Below are positions 1 to 8,074 of a stretch of 64,000 nt of DNA, piece by piece (within the stretch, counting starts at the first letter, position 1; every line of letters begins with the position of its first letter). A program made the translations under genes and the position numbers. The notes below the pieces were generated by a model. That model searched no databases. It was given only the letters and a program-made list of their open reading frames with translations, and was not told the DNA's origin. Source of the DNA: Arthrobacter sp. OAP107 (GTDB taxonomy: Bacteria; Actinomycetota; Actinomycetes; Actinomycetales; Micrococcaceae); NCBI RefSeq assembly GCF_040546765.1, contig NZ_JBEPOK010000001.1:5325832-5389831 (forward strand). The letters run 5' to 3'.

Positions 1-1197
1 GCGGCCGGCCCAGTTCGCGTCAGCGGCGTCGCGGTCGTCGAGGGCATGGGCCGGCTGGACGCTGGCCGTCAGGCCAAGCTCGCCGAACCGGGCGAAGTCC
101 TCCTGCCGCACAAACTGGGCGTGCTCGATCCGGCCGGCGGTTCCAGCTTCGGCGAAGGCATCCAGCGCCACCCGGTTGGCGCCGTCGCCGATGGCGTGCA
201 CTGCCGGCACAAAGCCCGCCTCCCGTGCCTTGCCGAGCAGTGCAACCAGCCCGGCCTCGCTCACGGTCAGGATGCCGTGCCCGCCATGCGGATAGGGGTC
301 AACGCAGAAGGCGGTGCGCGTGTTGAGGGAGCCGTCGATGAGCACCTTCAGGGGCCCCACCCGCAAAAGTCCCGCCCCGCCGTCGACCATCTGCCCGGTC
401 CGCATGGCCGCCGCGGCCGCCCGCTCCAGATCCTCCGGATACACGCCCGCGTCCACACGCAGAGAACTGAATCCACCGGCGATCCGGCGTAGCCAGACGT
501 CGCGGTTCCACGTCATCTCCAGGTCCACCACGCCCACAACACCGCGCGCGGCGGCTTCCTGGCCGGCCGCGTGCACCCAACCGTCCACGACCTCGCCGGG
601 CAGCTTTCCGAGCTCGCGCGTGAGGGCAAACGCCGGCTCCTCGCGGACCAGCCCGTCTGCCGGGAGTTCGACTCCGTAGCGTCGAGCGGCCGCTGAATTC
701 AGCCAGACGCAGTGCAGGTCGTGGCTGATCAGGGCCGTGGGCACTCCCCGGGTGGCGTCGTCGAGCATCTCCGCGCTGGGGACGTCGCCCCAGACGGCGT
801 CCCGGAAGCCTGCGCCTACCACCGTCATGGCCGGTTCCGCCGTCCGGTCCACCCCGCGGCCCGGCGCCGTCACCCGGCTCCGGACAAGCTCGACGGCGGC
901 CCTCGCCGAAGCGGCGCCGGAAAGGTCGGTCCGGTTGGCGGCCAGCGCCCACTGCGTCATGTGGACGTGCTCGTCCCACAGGCCCCGAATGACGAAACGG
1001 CCCTCAAGATCCAGTACCTGGGCACCCGCTGCCGTGAAATCGTCAGGGCGTTCTCCGCCGGCCGTGATCGCCAAGACATGGCCGCCGCGGAGATGGACGT
1101 CGCGGCATTTTGTCCCGCCGGGCAGCCTCACGGAGGCCAGCACCAGGTCCGCGGGTGTCCGGTCTTGGGCTGCTGGATCGTCCTGGCTGGAAGGCAT
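1..1197 (-). CDS. YtcJ-like metal-dependent amidohydrolase, 3' end cut by the window
   Basis: Reading leftward from the ATG at 1197 gives 399 uninterrupted codons that run off the window start, so the C-terminus is missing. The N-terminal part has the metal-site motif of the amidohydrolase superfamily (LWDEHVHM, about residue 75-82), then the YtcJ-type segments ISHDLHCVWLNS, KVLIDGSLNTRTA and the second metal-ligand region VHAIGDGANR. The family hydrolyses amide-like bonds, but substrates of YtcJ-like members are mostly unknown, so none is assigned. No signal peptide is visible, so it is probably cytoplasmic. It diverges from the 1449 gene across a 251-base gap. The family call is firm; the function is not. 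Confidence 0.85.
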   Translation of the reverse strand, partial: MPSSQDDPAAQDRTPADLVLASVRLPGGTKCRDVHLRGGHVLAITAGGERPDDFTAAGAQVLDLEGRFVIRGLWDEHVHMTQWALAANRTDLSGAASARAAVELVRSRVTAPGRGVDRTAEPAMTVVGAGFRDAVWGDVPSAEMLDDATRGVPTALISHDLHCVWLNSAAARRYGVELPADGLVREEPAFALTRELGKLPGEVVDGWVHAAGQEAAARGVVGVVDLEMTWNRDVWLRRIAGGFSSLRVDAGVYPEDLERAAAAAMRTGQMVDGGAGLLRVGPLKVLIDGSLNTRTAFCVDPYPHGGHGILTVSEAGLVALLGKAREAGFVPAVHAIGDGANRVALDAFAEAGTAGRIEHAQFVRQEDFARFGELGLTASVQPAHALDDRDAADANWAGR

Positions 1198-1448
1198 ACG
1201 AACAGGCTAGGCAGATATTCGGCCAGCGCCAATCCTCGCCGCACCGTCTGGCACGCCGTCCCTTAGTCGGCCCCGTTGGGGCCGGGCGGCACCGGCCCCT
1301 TCCCAGCGCTGGCACAGAAGGTGCATTCTGGACGTGACACGGTCCGACAATGAAGTCGGGGAGGCGTTGGGCACATGAACATTAATATCCGGTCCTTTGA
1401 CACGTTCCGGCCGAGTCGGCATGGGCAGCGACTGCCTGCAGGGGGGAC

Positions 1449-1982
1449 GTGAGCGCCGTGGACATCACCGCCAGCCATCACCGCCTCAAGGTTGTGGTCC
1501 ACATCGACGCGAACATGGAGCGCGCCTGCATCGAGGTCCGCGGAACACTGACGCCGGCCAACATCCGGGCGCTCTATGTTGTTGCGCGGCGGGCCAGGAC
1601 CTTGCTGCCGGGCAAGGAAATCATTCTGGACCTGTCGATGGCCCGTGCCGCCATGGACACTATCACCGCGCTGCATGACCCTGCCCAGCTCAACCAGCTC
1701 AGCGGCGAAGGCACGTCCGAGAAACCTTGCCGGCTGAGCATTCTGGACCCCAGACCGGGCATCCACCAGCACCCGTCATTCACTCACGGGCGGGGCGACC
1801 ACAAGCACACCGACCACAAGCATCCTGCGGGCGCGGTCGGGGCAGGCGCAGTCCGGTCGGGCCACGTCCAAGCACCAGGCGGCGTCCAAGCGACTGCCGT
1901 GAAACCGGGCACCGGCCAACCCAGCGGTGCCGAACCACGGGTGGCAGCCCGCCGCAGGGTCCGAGACAAGGAACCGGCATGA
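1449..1982 (+). CDS. Hypothetical protein with a weakly STAS-like N-terminus
   Basis: The GTG start follows a G-rich stretch that is closer than ideal for a ribosome binding site; a second GTG lies at 1458. Residues 15-75 form a pattern like a STAS or anti-sigma antagonist fold (IEVRGTLTPANIRAL, then a helix, then EIILDLSMARAAMD). The last 100 residues are rich in His, Pro, Gly and Ala and look unstructured, so the true 3' end could differ, for instance through a frameshift. The stop overlaps the ATG of the DUF4389 gene by four bases, which supports a real coding unit translated ahead of it. Function is not known. Confidence 0.5.
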   Translation: MSAVDITASHHRLKVVVHIDANMERACIEVRGTLTPANIRALYVVARRARTLLPGKEIILDLSMARAAMDTITALHDPAQLNQLSGEGTSEKPCRLSILDPRPGIHQHPSFTHGRGDHKHTDHKHPAGAVGAGAVRSGHVQAPGGVQATAVKPGTGQPSGAEPRVAARRRVRDKEPA

Positions 1983-3778
1983 AACCTGGCCGCATGGTGA
2001 TGCTCGTCCTCGGCACGATCGCCGCACTCCTGGGATTGGGGCTGTTGGCGGGCGCAGCCGGGGTGGGCTGGCTCAACTTCCAGCAGCGCGACGAAGGCTA
2101 CTTCACCACCCAGTCGCACCGGTTTGACGCAGCATCCTCCGCGATCACCTCCGCAGGGCTGGATGTGATGGTGAGCGGCAGGCTGCCGGACGTCATTCCG
2201 TCGGACACCGCGGGCAGCATCCTGCTCCGTGGATCGGCAGCCAGCCCGGGAAAGGGAATTTTCATCGGCATCGCCCCGCAGCAGGACGCGGCGCGCTATC
2301 TCGACGGGGTCAAACGCTCGGAAATCCGCGAGCTGAATCTGCGGCCCTTCAGGGTTGACTACACGGAAGTGCCCGGGACGCGGACGCCGGCCCGCCCCGG
2401 AGCCCAGAATTTCTGGGTCGCATCCGCCGAAGGTGCCGGTACGCAGGAACTCAAGTGGAACATCCTCCCCGGAAGCTGGACCGTGGTGGTCATGAACGCC
2501 GATTCCACCGCCCCGGTATCCGTGGATCTGCAAGCCGGCGTCCGCTCCGACCTGCTCTGGCCGCTGTTCCTGTGGCTGCTCATTGCCGGGATCGTGCTGC
2601 TGGTCATCGGTGTCCCGCTGATCGTTGCAGGTGCCATGGGACTGGGACGGCACGGACCGCCGCCGCACGTTCCCCCGTCCCACTACCCGCCAGGCCAGAA
2701 TCAACCCCAGTATCAAGCCGGCCACTATCCGCCCGGTCATCCGCTTGCAGGGCCGGCCCCGCCAGTGGAAACTCCGACGACGGGACCGCCAGCCGCTGCC
2801 GGCGCCGGCGGTCCGTTCGCCCGCTCTTCCGTACCCGGGGAGATGCCAGGCGTCCCGCCCGGCGCGGCTGTGCCGCCGGGCAGCCCCGGGGTTCCCGCCA
2901 CCGCAGGGCCACCAAGCGCGCAGCCGGGCCAGTACCCGGCAGCGGCTTACCCGGCGGCAGGCTACCCGGCCCCGGGTTATCCGGCACCCGGCTATCCCGC
3001 CCCCGGCGGCGGGGCGGGCGCACCACCGCTACCCGCCGTCGTCGACCAATTTGAGAACCCGAGGTACCCGGCCCGCCTGACCGGCCACGTGGACCCGGCG
3101 CTGTCCCGGTGGATGTGGCTGGTCAAATGGTTCCTGGCCATCCCGCACCTGATTGTCCTGTTCTTCCTCTGGTTCGCGCTGATCGTGACCAGCATCGTGG
3201 CGTGGTTCGCAATCCTGTTCACCGCCCGTTATCCGCACTCGCTCTTCAACTTCAATGTGGGCGTGCTGCGCTGGAGCTGGCGGGTGTCCTTCTACGCCTT
3301 CACCGCGATCGGCACGGACCGCTATCCGCCCTTTACCCTGGCGCGCACGGACTATCCCGCCGATTTTGAGGTGGACTACCCGGACCATCTGTCGCGCGGC
3401 CTGGTGCTGGTGAAGTCCTGGCTGCTCGCCATCCCGCACCTCGTGATTGTGGGCGTGCTCGCGGGATCCTCGCGCACCTGGGTGGCTCCCTCCGATGACG
3501 ACTTTGCAAGCGGCGCCGGCAGCTACACGGCAGGCAGCGCGGTCTCCCTGCTCACGCTCCTGGCCTTCATCGCCGGCGTCATCCTGCTGTTCACCGGCAG
3601 GTACCTCCGGAGCCTTTTCGACCTGCTCATCGGCCTCAACCGCTGGGTCTACCGCGTCGCAGCATACGTTGCGCTGATGCGGGACGAGTACCCGCCGTTC
3701 CGGCTCGATATGGGCCCCGTCGATCCCGGCGAAGCCCCGGCCGTCAGTCCACAAACCACTCCACCAAGAGGGCCATGA
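1979..3778 (+). CDS. DUF4389 domain-containing membrane protein (two DUF4389 copies)
   Basis: The ATG at 1979 is chosen because AAGGA lies just upstream and a hydrophobic segment begins at once (residues 6-30); the frame is open further upstream but looks non-coding there. Order along the 599 residues: N-terminal membrane segment, an extracytoplasmic region to about 185, a second membrane segment (190-220), a Pro/Gly/Tyr-rich linker (220-355) with tandem YPAPG repeats, and two DUF4389 modules (about 361-455 and 459-580). Each module has the YPAR/YPAD start, the LLAIPHL-type membrane helix and the RYPxxLF/RYLRSLF and YPPF motifs. Role unknown. It sits between the 1449 gene (4-base overlap) and the 3775 gene (4-base overlap), so the three are probably co-transcribed. 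Confidence 0.85.
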   Translation: MKPGRMVMLVLGTIAALLGLGLLAGAAGVGWLNFQQRDEGYFTTQSHRFDAASSAITSAGLDVMVSGRLPDVIPSDTAGSILLRGSAASPGKGIFIGIAPQQDAARYLDGVKRSEIRELNLRPFRVDYTEVPGTRTPARPGAQNFWVASAEGAGTQELKWNILPGSWTVVVMNADSTAPVSVDLQAGVRSDLLWPLFLWLLIAGIVLLVIGVPLIVAGAMGLGRHGPPPHVPPSHYPPGQNQPQYQAGHYPPGHPLAGPAPPVETPTTGPPAAAGAGGPFARSSVPGEMPGVPPGAAVPPGSPGVPATAGPPSAQPGQYPAAAYPAAGYPAPGYPAPGYPAPGGGAGAPPLPAVVDQFENPRYPARLTGHVDPALSRWMWLVKWFLAIPHLIVLFFLWFALIVTSIVAWFAILFTARYPHSLFNFNVGVLRWSWRVSFYAFTAIGTDRYPPFTLARTDYPADFEVDYPDHLSRGLVLVKSWLLAIPHLVIVGVLAGSSRTWVAPSDDDFASGAGSYTAGSAVSLLTLLAFIAGVILLFTGRYLRSLFDLLIGLNRWVYRVAAYVALMRDEYPPFRLDMGPVDPGEAPAVSPQTTPPRGP

Positions 3779-4428
3779 TGAAACTCACCGTTCACACCTT
3801 CGTGAGCCTCGACGGCGTCATGCAGGGCCCGGGCGGGAGGGACGAGGACACCAGCGGCGGCTTCGAGTTCGGCGGCTGGGTGGTGCCGCTCTTCGACGAG
3901 GACATGGGCAGGATCGTGAACGGGTGGTTCGCCGAAGCCGACGCCATCCTGCTGGGCCGCACCACCTACCAGATGTTCCAGCCCTACTGGGAGCAAGTCA
4001 CCGACCCGGACGACGCCGTAGCCAGGGCGCTCAACAGCCTGCCCAAGTACGTGGTGTCCTCGACGCTCACCGAGGCGACCTGGCACAACACCACCATCCT
4101 TCCCGCGAATTTCCTCGAGGCCATAGACGACCTCAAATCGGGCCCGGGCCGGGAGCTCCAGGTCCACGGCAGCCACCGGCTGGTCCGCGCCCTGCACGAC
4201 GCCGGCCTGGTGGACGAATACCGGCTGATCATCTTCCCGGTGGTCCTCGGCCAGGGCAAGCGGCTCTTCGAACCCGGCGTCACGCCGTCGGCCTTCACCC
4301 TGGCCGGGAGCAAGGCGACGTCCTCGGGGGCGGTCCACCTGATCCTGCTGCCGGCCGCCTTCGGTGCCGCTGACCTGGAAGTGGGGGAGTTCGAGGTGCG
4401 GGAAGGCCGCGGGCAGGTCAAGGACTGA
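3775..4428 (+). CDS. Dihydrofolate reductase family protein (RibD C-terminal-like)
   Basis: The 217-residue protein has the features of the RibD C-terminal/DHFR-like family: start strand KLTVHTFVSLDGVMQGPGG, the ADAILLGRTTYQMF segment, KYVVSSTL, the ELQVHGSHRLVRAL NADPH-binding region and DEYRLIIFPVVLGQGKRLF. Relatives are NADPH-dependent reductases of unclear substrate; true folate or riboflavin function is not implied. ATG codons at 3775 and 3778 are both possible. The start overlaps the DUF4389 stop by four bases and follows AGAGGG, so translation is probably coupled. A long palindrome lies just after the stop. Confidence 0.85.
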   Translation: MMKLTVHTFVSLDGVMQGPGGRDEDTSGGFEFGGWVVPLFDEDMGRIVNGWFAEADAILLGRTTYQMFQPYWEQVTDPDDAVARALNSLPKYVVSSTLTEATWHNTTILPANFLEAIDDLKSGPGRELQVHGSHRLVRALHDAGLVDEYRLIIFPVVLGQGKRLFEPGVTPSAFTLAGSKATSSGAVHLILLPAAFGAADLEVGEFEVREGRGQVKD

Positions 4429-4450
4429 GCCGCTGCGCTGTCAAAACGCA

Positions 4451-4509
4451 ACGCGGGGTCAGATATCGCCCAATATCCGCGGCGCATTGGGCGGTATCTG
4501 ACCCCGTGT
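4451..4509. repeat. Near-perfect 24-base-arm palindrome between convergent genes
   Basis: Left arm 4451-4474 and right arm 4486-4509 pair over 24 bases with only two mismatches, both of which become G-U pairs in RNA on one strand. The loop is 11 bases. It lies between the ends of the rightward 3775 gene and the leftward 4515 gene, so it could be a bidirectional terminator, but there is no clear T-tract. The high arm quality also fits a REP/MITE-like repeat of this genus; only a genome-wide search could tell. Confidence 0.7.
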
Positions 4510-4514
4510 TGGAT

Positions 4515-4898
4515 TCAGCCCTGCCCGCGCAGGCGCTCCATTTCGCGGCGGTCCTTCTTGGTGGGCCGGCCGGTTCCGCGGTCCCGCTGCGGCAGGCCGA
4601 GCGCCGGAGCCACCGGCCGCGGCGGCGTGTGGTCGGTGAAACAGTGGGAGGCAGCCTCCGCGCCCACGCGCTTGGCGATGAGCCGGCGCACTTCAAGAAT
4701 CCGCTCGTAGCCGGGCTGGCGGGCGCGCACGGTGTCGCCGGGCACGAGTGGCTGCGAGGCCTTGGCCGGGTTCCCGTTGATGCGGACATGCCCGGCGCGG
4801 CAGGCGGCGGTGGCTGCGGACCGCGTCTTGTAGGCGCGGATGGCCCACAGCCAGGCGTCGACGCGGACGGTGCTGGGGGCTGAGGGAAGGCTGCTCAT
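4515..4898 (-). CDS. S4 domain RNA-binding protein (Hsp15/HslR family)
   Basis: The 127-residue product has an S4 domain from about residue 11 to 60 (VRVDAWLWAIRAYKTRSAATAACRAGHVRINGNPAKASQPLVPGDTV in outline), followed by a basic tail (RPTKKDRREMERLRG) typical of the Hsp15 family. Hsp15 of E. coli binds stalled 50S subunits carrying nascent chains and recycles them; the same role is likely but not shown here. ATG is at 4898. It converges with the DHFR-like gene across the 4451-4509 palindrome and precedes no obvious operon partner. Confidence 0.88.
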   Translation of the reverse strand: MSSLPSAPSTVRVDAWLWAIRAYKTRSAATAACRAGHVRINGNPAKASQPLVPGDTVRARQPGYERILEVRRLIAKRVGAEAASHCFTDHTPPRPVAPALGLPQRDRGTGRPTKKDRREMERLRGQG

Positions 4899-4933
4899 GG
4901 TTGCAGCCGAGTATAGCCCGGCCCCCGGTCAAG

Positions 4934-5128
4934 CTAGGCGTCGGAGACCGCAGAACTTACCGCCGTCGGACTGTCATATTCCTTGTCCGGAATATTCTGG
5001 AGGGCATCCAGCACATTGCTGTCGGCGCCGGCTTCCTTGGCACGGCTAATGAGTGCCTCCTTGCTGGCCGGGTAGTCGATCCCGCCGAGGAATTTCTGGA
5101 TCTGTATGGGGTTGGGGGCGTCAGCCAT
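4934..5128 (-). CDS. DUF2795 domain-containing small protein
   Basis: A 64-residue acidic protein that matches the DUF2795 pattern along its length: NPIQIQKFLGGIDYPASKEALISRAKEAGA then VLDALQNIPDKEYDSPTAVSSAV. This family is common in actinobacteria and has no known function; the fold is probably a small helical bundle. It starts one base beyond the end of the glycosyltransferase gene upstream (stop at 5130), with a strong AAGGTACTGAC region before the ATG, so it is very likely the second gene of that operon. Confidence 0.85.
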   Translation of the reverse strand: MADAPNPIQIQKFLGGIDYPASKEALISRAKEAGADSNVLDALQNIPDKEYDSPTAVSSAVSDA

Positions 5129-5129
5129 G

Positions 5130-6026
5130 TCAGTACCTTTCAGCTAGTTGTTGGGTGGTGGCGTCAATATTCTCTGCAAGCACGACCTCGAAGGCTTCCA
5201 CGCGGCGGTCCGTAACTGTGGTGGGGGATTCCAGGTGGACGGCACCGGACGGAAGGATGCCCGCGCCGCCGAATTTTTCCATCACCCGCCACTGGGCCAC
5301 CACATCCTCGCCGCAGTGCTCGGCCGGCAGGCGGGTCCAGAACCGGAAGCCGCCAACGTCCTCCAGGGCCTGCCGGCGGAACATGGTGCACCCGCCCAGC
5401 CACGCCACCTTGTACGGTATCCACTGCCCCGCCTTGAGACCCAGGTCGGCGCTCAGGTGGGCCAGGTTGGCCGCACTGTGGAGGGGCCACCGCTGAAAAC
5501 CCTCCGCGCCGGGACGGATGCGCTCAGGGGTCACGGGTCCCTGCCACGGCGAGAAGGAAGCTGCCTCTTCCGGACGCCGGTCCTTCAAATAGGACAGACC
5601 CTGCGGGGCCATGCCCACAAAGCCGCAGCCCAGGGTATCCAGGGCATCGCTCATCGTGGCCAGCGCGCCCGGTTCCAGCCATACGTCGTCATCAAGGAAC
5701 AGCACCTTGTCCGCCCGGGCCTGTTCCAGTACGAACTGGCGGTGTTCGGCAAGGCCGCGGCGGGGCAGGTGTCGGTGGAGCTCAATTGCTGTTCCTTGTG
5801 CAGCGAGGACCCGGAGCAGGCTGGCGGCCGGCGGGTGCTCCCAGGCCGGCGGCCCGTCCGACTGGTCACTGACCACCAGGCGGAAGGCGGGGCGGTCCTG
5901 GGATGCGAGCCCGGCGAGCGTAACTGCCAGTTCGGCAGGCCGCTTGAAGGTGGGGACGAGGATGTCCAGCGCGGCGTCGCCGGTTGTCTGGCCGGAGGCC
6001 CAGGTGGCAGATGTGTGGCGATCCAT
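5130..6026 (-). CDS. Family 2 glycosyltransferase
   Basis: The ATG at 6026 is selected because AAGG lies about ten bases upstream and the GT-A fold begins right after it; the open frame further upstream reads as non-coding. The 298-residue protein shows the GT2 signatures: ILVPTFKRPAELAVTLAGL near residue 21, LFLDDDVWLEPGA (the DxD metal/nucleotide-sugar motif), then VAWLGGCTMFRRQALEDVGGF and a catalytic-side EDVVAQWRVMEKFG segment. There are no membrane helices, so it probably acts in the cytoplasm. Acceptor and donor cannot be read from the sequence. The DUF2795 gene follows one base later. Confidence 0.88.
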   Translation of the reverse strand: MDRHTSATWASGQTTGDAALDILVPTFKRPAELAVTLAGLASQDRPAFRLVVSDQSDGPPAWEHPPAASLLRVLAAQGTAIELHRHLPRRGLAEHRQFVLEQARADKVLFLDDDVWLEPGALATMSDALDTLGCGFVGMAPQGLSYLKDRRPEEAASFSPWQGPVTPERIRPGAEGFQRWPLHSAANLAHLSADLGLKAGQWIPYKVAWLGGCTMFRRQALEDVGGFRFWTRLPAEHCGEDVVAQWRVMEKFGGAGILPSGAVHLESPTTVTDRRVEAFEVVLAENIDATTQQLAERY

Positions 6027-6210
6027 GATCACCGCCTTTCCGAGACGATAAGTCCGTCGCAAACAATGAAGCCGTCGGGACGAATGAGCCGGTTCAGTCG
6101 GATGGGTCGGTACGGTGCACTGGTTGAGGTACCCAGGGCCCTGGGCAGCTAAACGCGCTCCGGGCGTGTTGGCCAGGACACGCTGATCTCGCTCAAAACC
6201 ACAAACGCCG

Positions 6211-6267
6211 CGAGAGGGGAGAACCCGGCGCTTTCGCTGGGCGTATGCGCCGGGATCCCACCTCTCG
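6211..6267 (-). terminator. Hairpin downstream of the gntR gene
   Basis: An outer 7-base stem (6211-6217 with 6261-6267) and an inner 8-base stem (6224-6231 with 6247-6254) pair perfectly around a 15-base loop. It lies 20 bases past the gntR stop and before the glycosyltransferase start, so it probably ends the leftward catabolic transcript. No clear U-tract follows. The rest of 6027-6286 shows no gene. Confidence 0.6.
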
Positions 6268-6286
6268 GCAAGAAATCGGGGGGCGG

Positions 6287-6946
6287 CTAGGCCTGGGCCA
6301 CCAGGACGGCGGCGGCGGAGTCCATGTGCTCGCGGATGGTGTTGCGGGCCAGTGTGGCGTCGCCGGTTTCGATGGCGGCGACGATGTCGTTGTGCCGGTC
6401 CACGCTCATGTTCCGCACGCCTTTTTCGAGCCCGGCGAACATGATGGACATCCGGATGGACCCTTCCAGGGATTCCCACGAGTGCAGCAGGGTCTCGTTG
6501 CCGGTGAGGCGGCACATGGTGCGGTGGAAGTCGAGATCGGATTCCACCCGCTCCTCCATGGTTCCGTGGGTGGCAGCCTCCATGGCCTGGATGGCGGTGC
6601 GGAGCGAGCCGATGACGTGCTGGCGGTCCGGAAGTTCGCAGAGCGTGCGGGCCGCCAGGGATTCAAGGGCAGCGCGCACTGAGTAGATGTCGCGGATTTC
6701 CTTGGCATCCAAGTGGCGGACCGAGAGTCTGCCACGGGTGCCCGCGGAGACGAGGCCTTCCTGCTGGAGCTGCCGCAGGGCCTCGCGGAGCGTGCCGCGG
6801 CTGATCTGCAGCATCTCGGAGAGCTCGGTTTCCACAAGGTGGCGGCCGGGTTCGAGCGCTCCGCTGGTGATGGCGGTGCGCAAAGCGGCCAGCGCCTGCT
6901 CGCGGAGGCTTTTCTTTTCCAGTCCCAGAAGGGCTGCTGTGGCCAT
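6287..6946 (-). CDS. GntR-family regulator, FadR/FCD subgroup
   Basis: The 219-residue protein has a winged helix-turn-helix at about residues 10-75 (SLREQALAALRTAITSGALEPG, then ISRGTLREALRQLQQEGLV) and an FCD ligand domain behind it, with the metal-site pattern DLDFHRTMCRLTGNETLL and a later DRHNDIVAAIETGD segment. ATG 6946 is preferred over an upstream in-frame TTG because GGGGAGAA stands just before it. A palindrome (6971-6986) upstream of the start and the same palindrome in the divergent promoter region at 10.4 kb suggest that it represses itself and the sugar locus, released by a small acid or sugar-phosphate ligand. Confidence 0.92.
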   Translation of the reverse strand: MATAALLGLEKKSLREQALAALRTAITSGALEPGRHLVETELSEMLQISRGTLREALRQLQQEGLVSAGTRGRLSVRHLDAKEIRDIYSVRAALESLAARTLCELPDRQHVIGSLRTAIQAMEAATHGTMEERVESDLDFHRTMCRLTGNETLLHSWESLEGSIRMSIMFAGLEKGVRNMSVDRHNDIVAAIETGDATLARNTIREHMDSAAAVLVAQA

Positions 6947-6970
6947 CGGATTCTCCCCAAGGTCAGAGGT

Positions 6971-6986
6971 CAACTGTCTACAGTTG
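6971..6986. promoter_or_regulatory. Probable GntR operator upstream of gntR
   Basis: CAACTGT-CT-ACAGTTG is a perfect palindrome with a 2-base centre, 25 bases ahead of the gntR start. The ACTGT-N2-ACAGT core is shared with sites at 10401-10485, which supports autoregulation. Confidence 0.7.
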
Positions 6987-7003
6987 CCGTGTTAACAATG
7001 ATG

Positions 7004-7049
7004 CCACGGCAGGAGCGCTAATGGACTGTCGGCTGCGCTCCTGCCGTGG
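7004..7049 (-). terminator. Strong hairpin between the transketolase subunit gene and gntR
   Basis: Arms 7004-7018 and 7035-7049 are perfectly complementary over 15 GC-rich bases with a 16-base loop. It follows the transketolase C-terminal gene stop by 14 bases on the leftward strand and is a likely terminator or attenuator before the gntR promoter. Confidence 0.75.
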
Positions 7050-7063
7050 CTGCGTGTCCCCTA

Positions 7064-8074
7064 TTAGCCGAGTTCGGCGAGTACTTTCGCCACGATGCGC
7101 TGGACGGACAGGCCGTAGCGTTCGTGCAACGTGGGCAGGGCGCCGGCGTCGAGGAATTCATCGGGCAGTGCCACCGGCACCACGCGCTTGCCGAGGCCGG
7201 CGGTCACGACGGCGGACGCAACGGTTTCGAACAGACCGCCCACCACGCTGTGGTTCTCCAGCGTGAGCGCGAGGCGGTCGGTGTTGATCTCGGCCAGGAC
7301 GGTTTCGGCGTCGAACGGTTTGATGGTGGGGGTGTGCACGACGGTGACGTCCACGTTGTGTTCAGCCAGCGCCTTGGCTGCCTGGAGGGCGCGCATGGTC
7401 ATCAGGCCGGACGAGACGAAGACGACGTCGTTGCCCCCGCGCAGGACCTTGGCCTTGCCGAGTTCGAAGGTGTAGTCGTACTCGTCCAGGACCGTGGGCA
7501 CGTTGCCGCGGAGCAGGCGAAGGTAGGTGGGTCCTTCGCTGGCGGCCAGCTGCGGGACGGCCTGCTCGATGTCGAGCGAGTCGCAGGGGTCGACGATGGT
7601 CAGGTTGGGCATGCCGCGGAAGATCGCCATGTCCTCGGTGGCCTGGTGGCTGGGGCCGTAGCCGGTGGTGAGGCCGGGGAGGCCGCCCACGATGTTGACG
7701 TTCAGGTTGGGCTCGGCCGCGTCCAGGCAGAGGAAGTCGTAGGCGCGGCGGGCTGCGAACACGGAGTACGTGGAGGCAAACGGCACCAGCCCGGTTTCGG
7801 CAAGCCCCGCGGCTGCGCCGAAGAGGAGCTGCTCGGCCATGCCCATCTGGAAGAAGCGCTCCGGGAAGGCCTTGGCGAAGATGTGCATGTCAGTGTACTT
7901 GCCCAGGTCCGCGGTGAGGCCGACGATCCTGTCGTTCTCCTGCGCGGCCTTGACCAGTGCGTGCCCGAACGGGGCGGAGGCGGTTTTCTGGCCGGGATCG
8001 GCGAAGGACGCGATCATAGCCGAGGTCTTGAGCTTGGGGGCGGTGCCGGTGGCCTTCACAGCGGTGGTGCTCAT
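7064..8074 (-). CDS. Transketolase, C-terminal (pyrimidine-binding) subunit
   Basis: This 336-residue protein is the second half of a split transketolase: a Pyr domain with the activating glutamate in GMAEQLLFGAAAGLA (Glu about residue 81), the VGGLPGLTTGYGPSHQATEDMAIFRGMPNLTIVDPCD segment, and a C-terminal transketolase domain (VVFVSSGLMTMRALQAAKAL, VVHTPTIKPFD). It needs the N-terminal subunit to bind thiamine diphosphate and transfer two-carbon ketol units. The ATG at 8074 overlaps the partner's stop by four bases, and the open frame upstream of it is the partner gene read out of phase. Within the locus it probably moves the catabolic product into pentose-phosphate intermediates. Confidence 0.92.
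   Translation of the reverse strand: MSTTAVKATGTAPKLKTSAMIASFADPGQKTASAPFGHALVKAAQENDRIVGLTADLGKYTDMHIFAKAFPERFFQMGMAEQLLFGAAAGLAETGLVPFASTYSVFAARRAYDFLCLDAAEPNLNVNIVGGLPGLTTGYGPSHQATEDMAIFRGMPNLTIVDPCDSLDIEQAVPQLAASEGPTYLRLLRGNVPTVLDEYDYTFELGKAKVLRGGNDVVFVSSGLMTMRALQAAKALAEHNVDVTVVHTPTIKPFDAETVLAEINTDRLALTLENHSVVGGLFETVASAVVTAGLGKRVVPVALPDEFLDAGALPTLHERYGLSVQRIVAKVLAELG

Noticed and set aside
299..979. Leftward 226-codon frame in the first kilobase
   Set aside because: It is an out-of-phase Arg/Gly-rich shadow of the amidohydrolase, whose own frame is open over the whole region.
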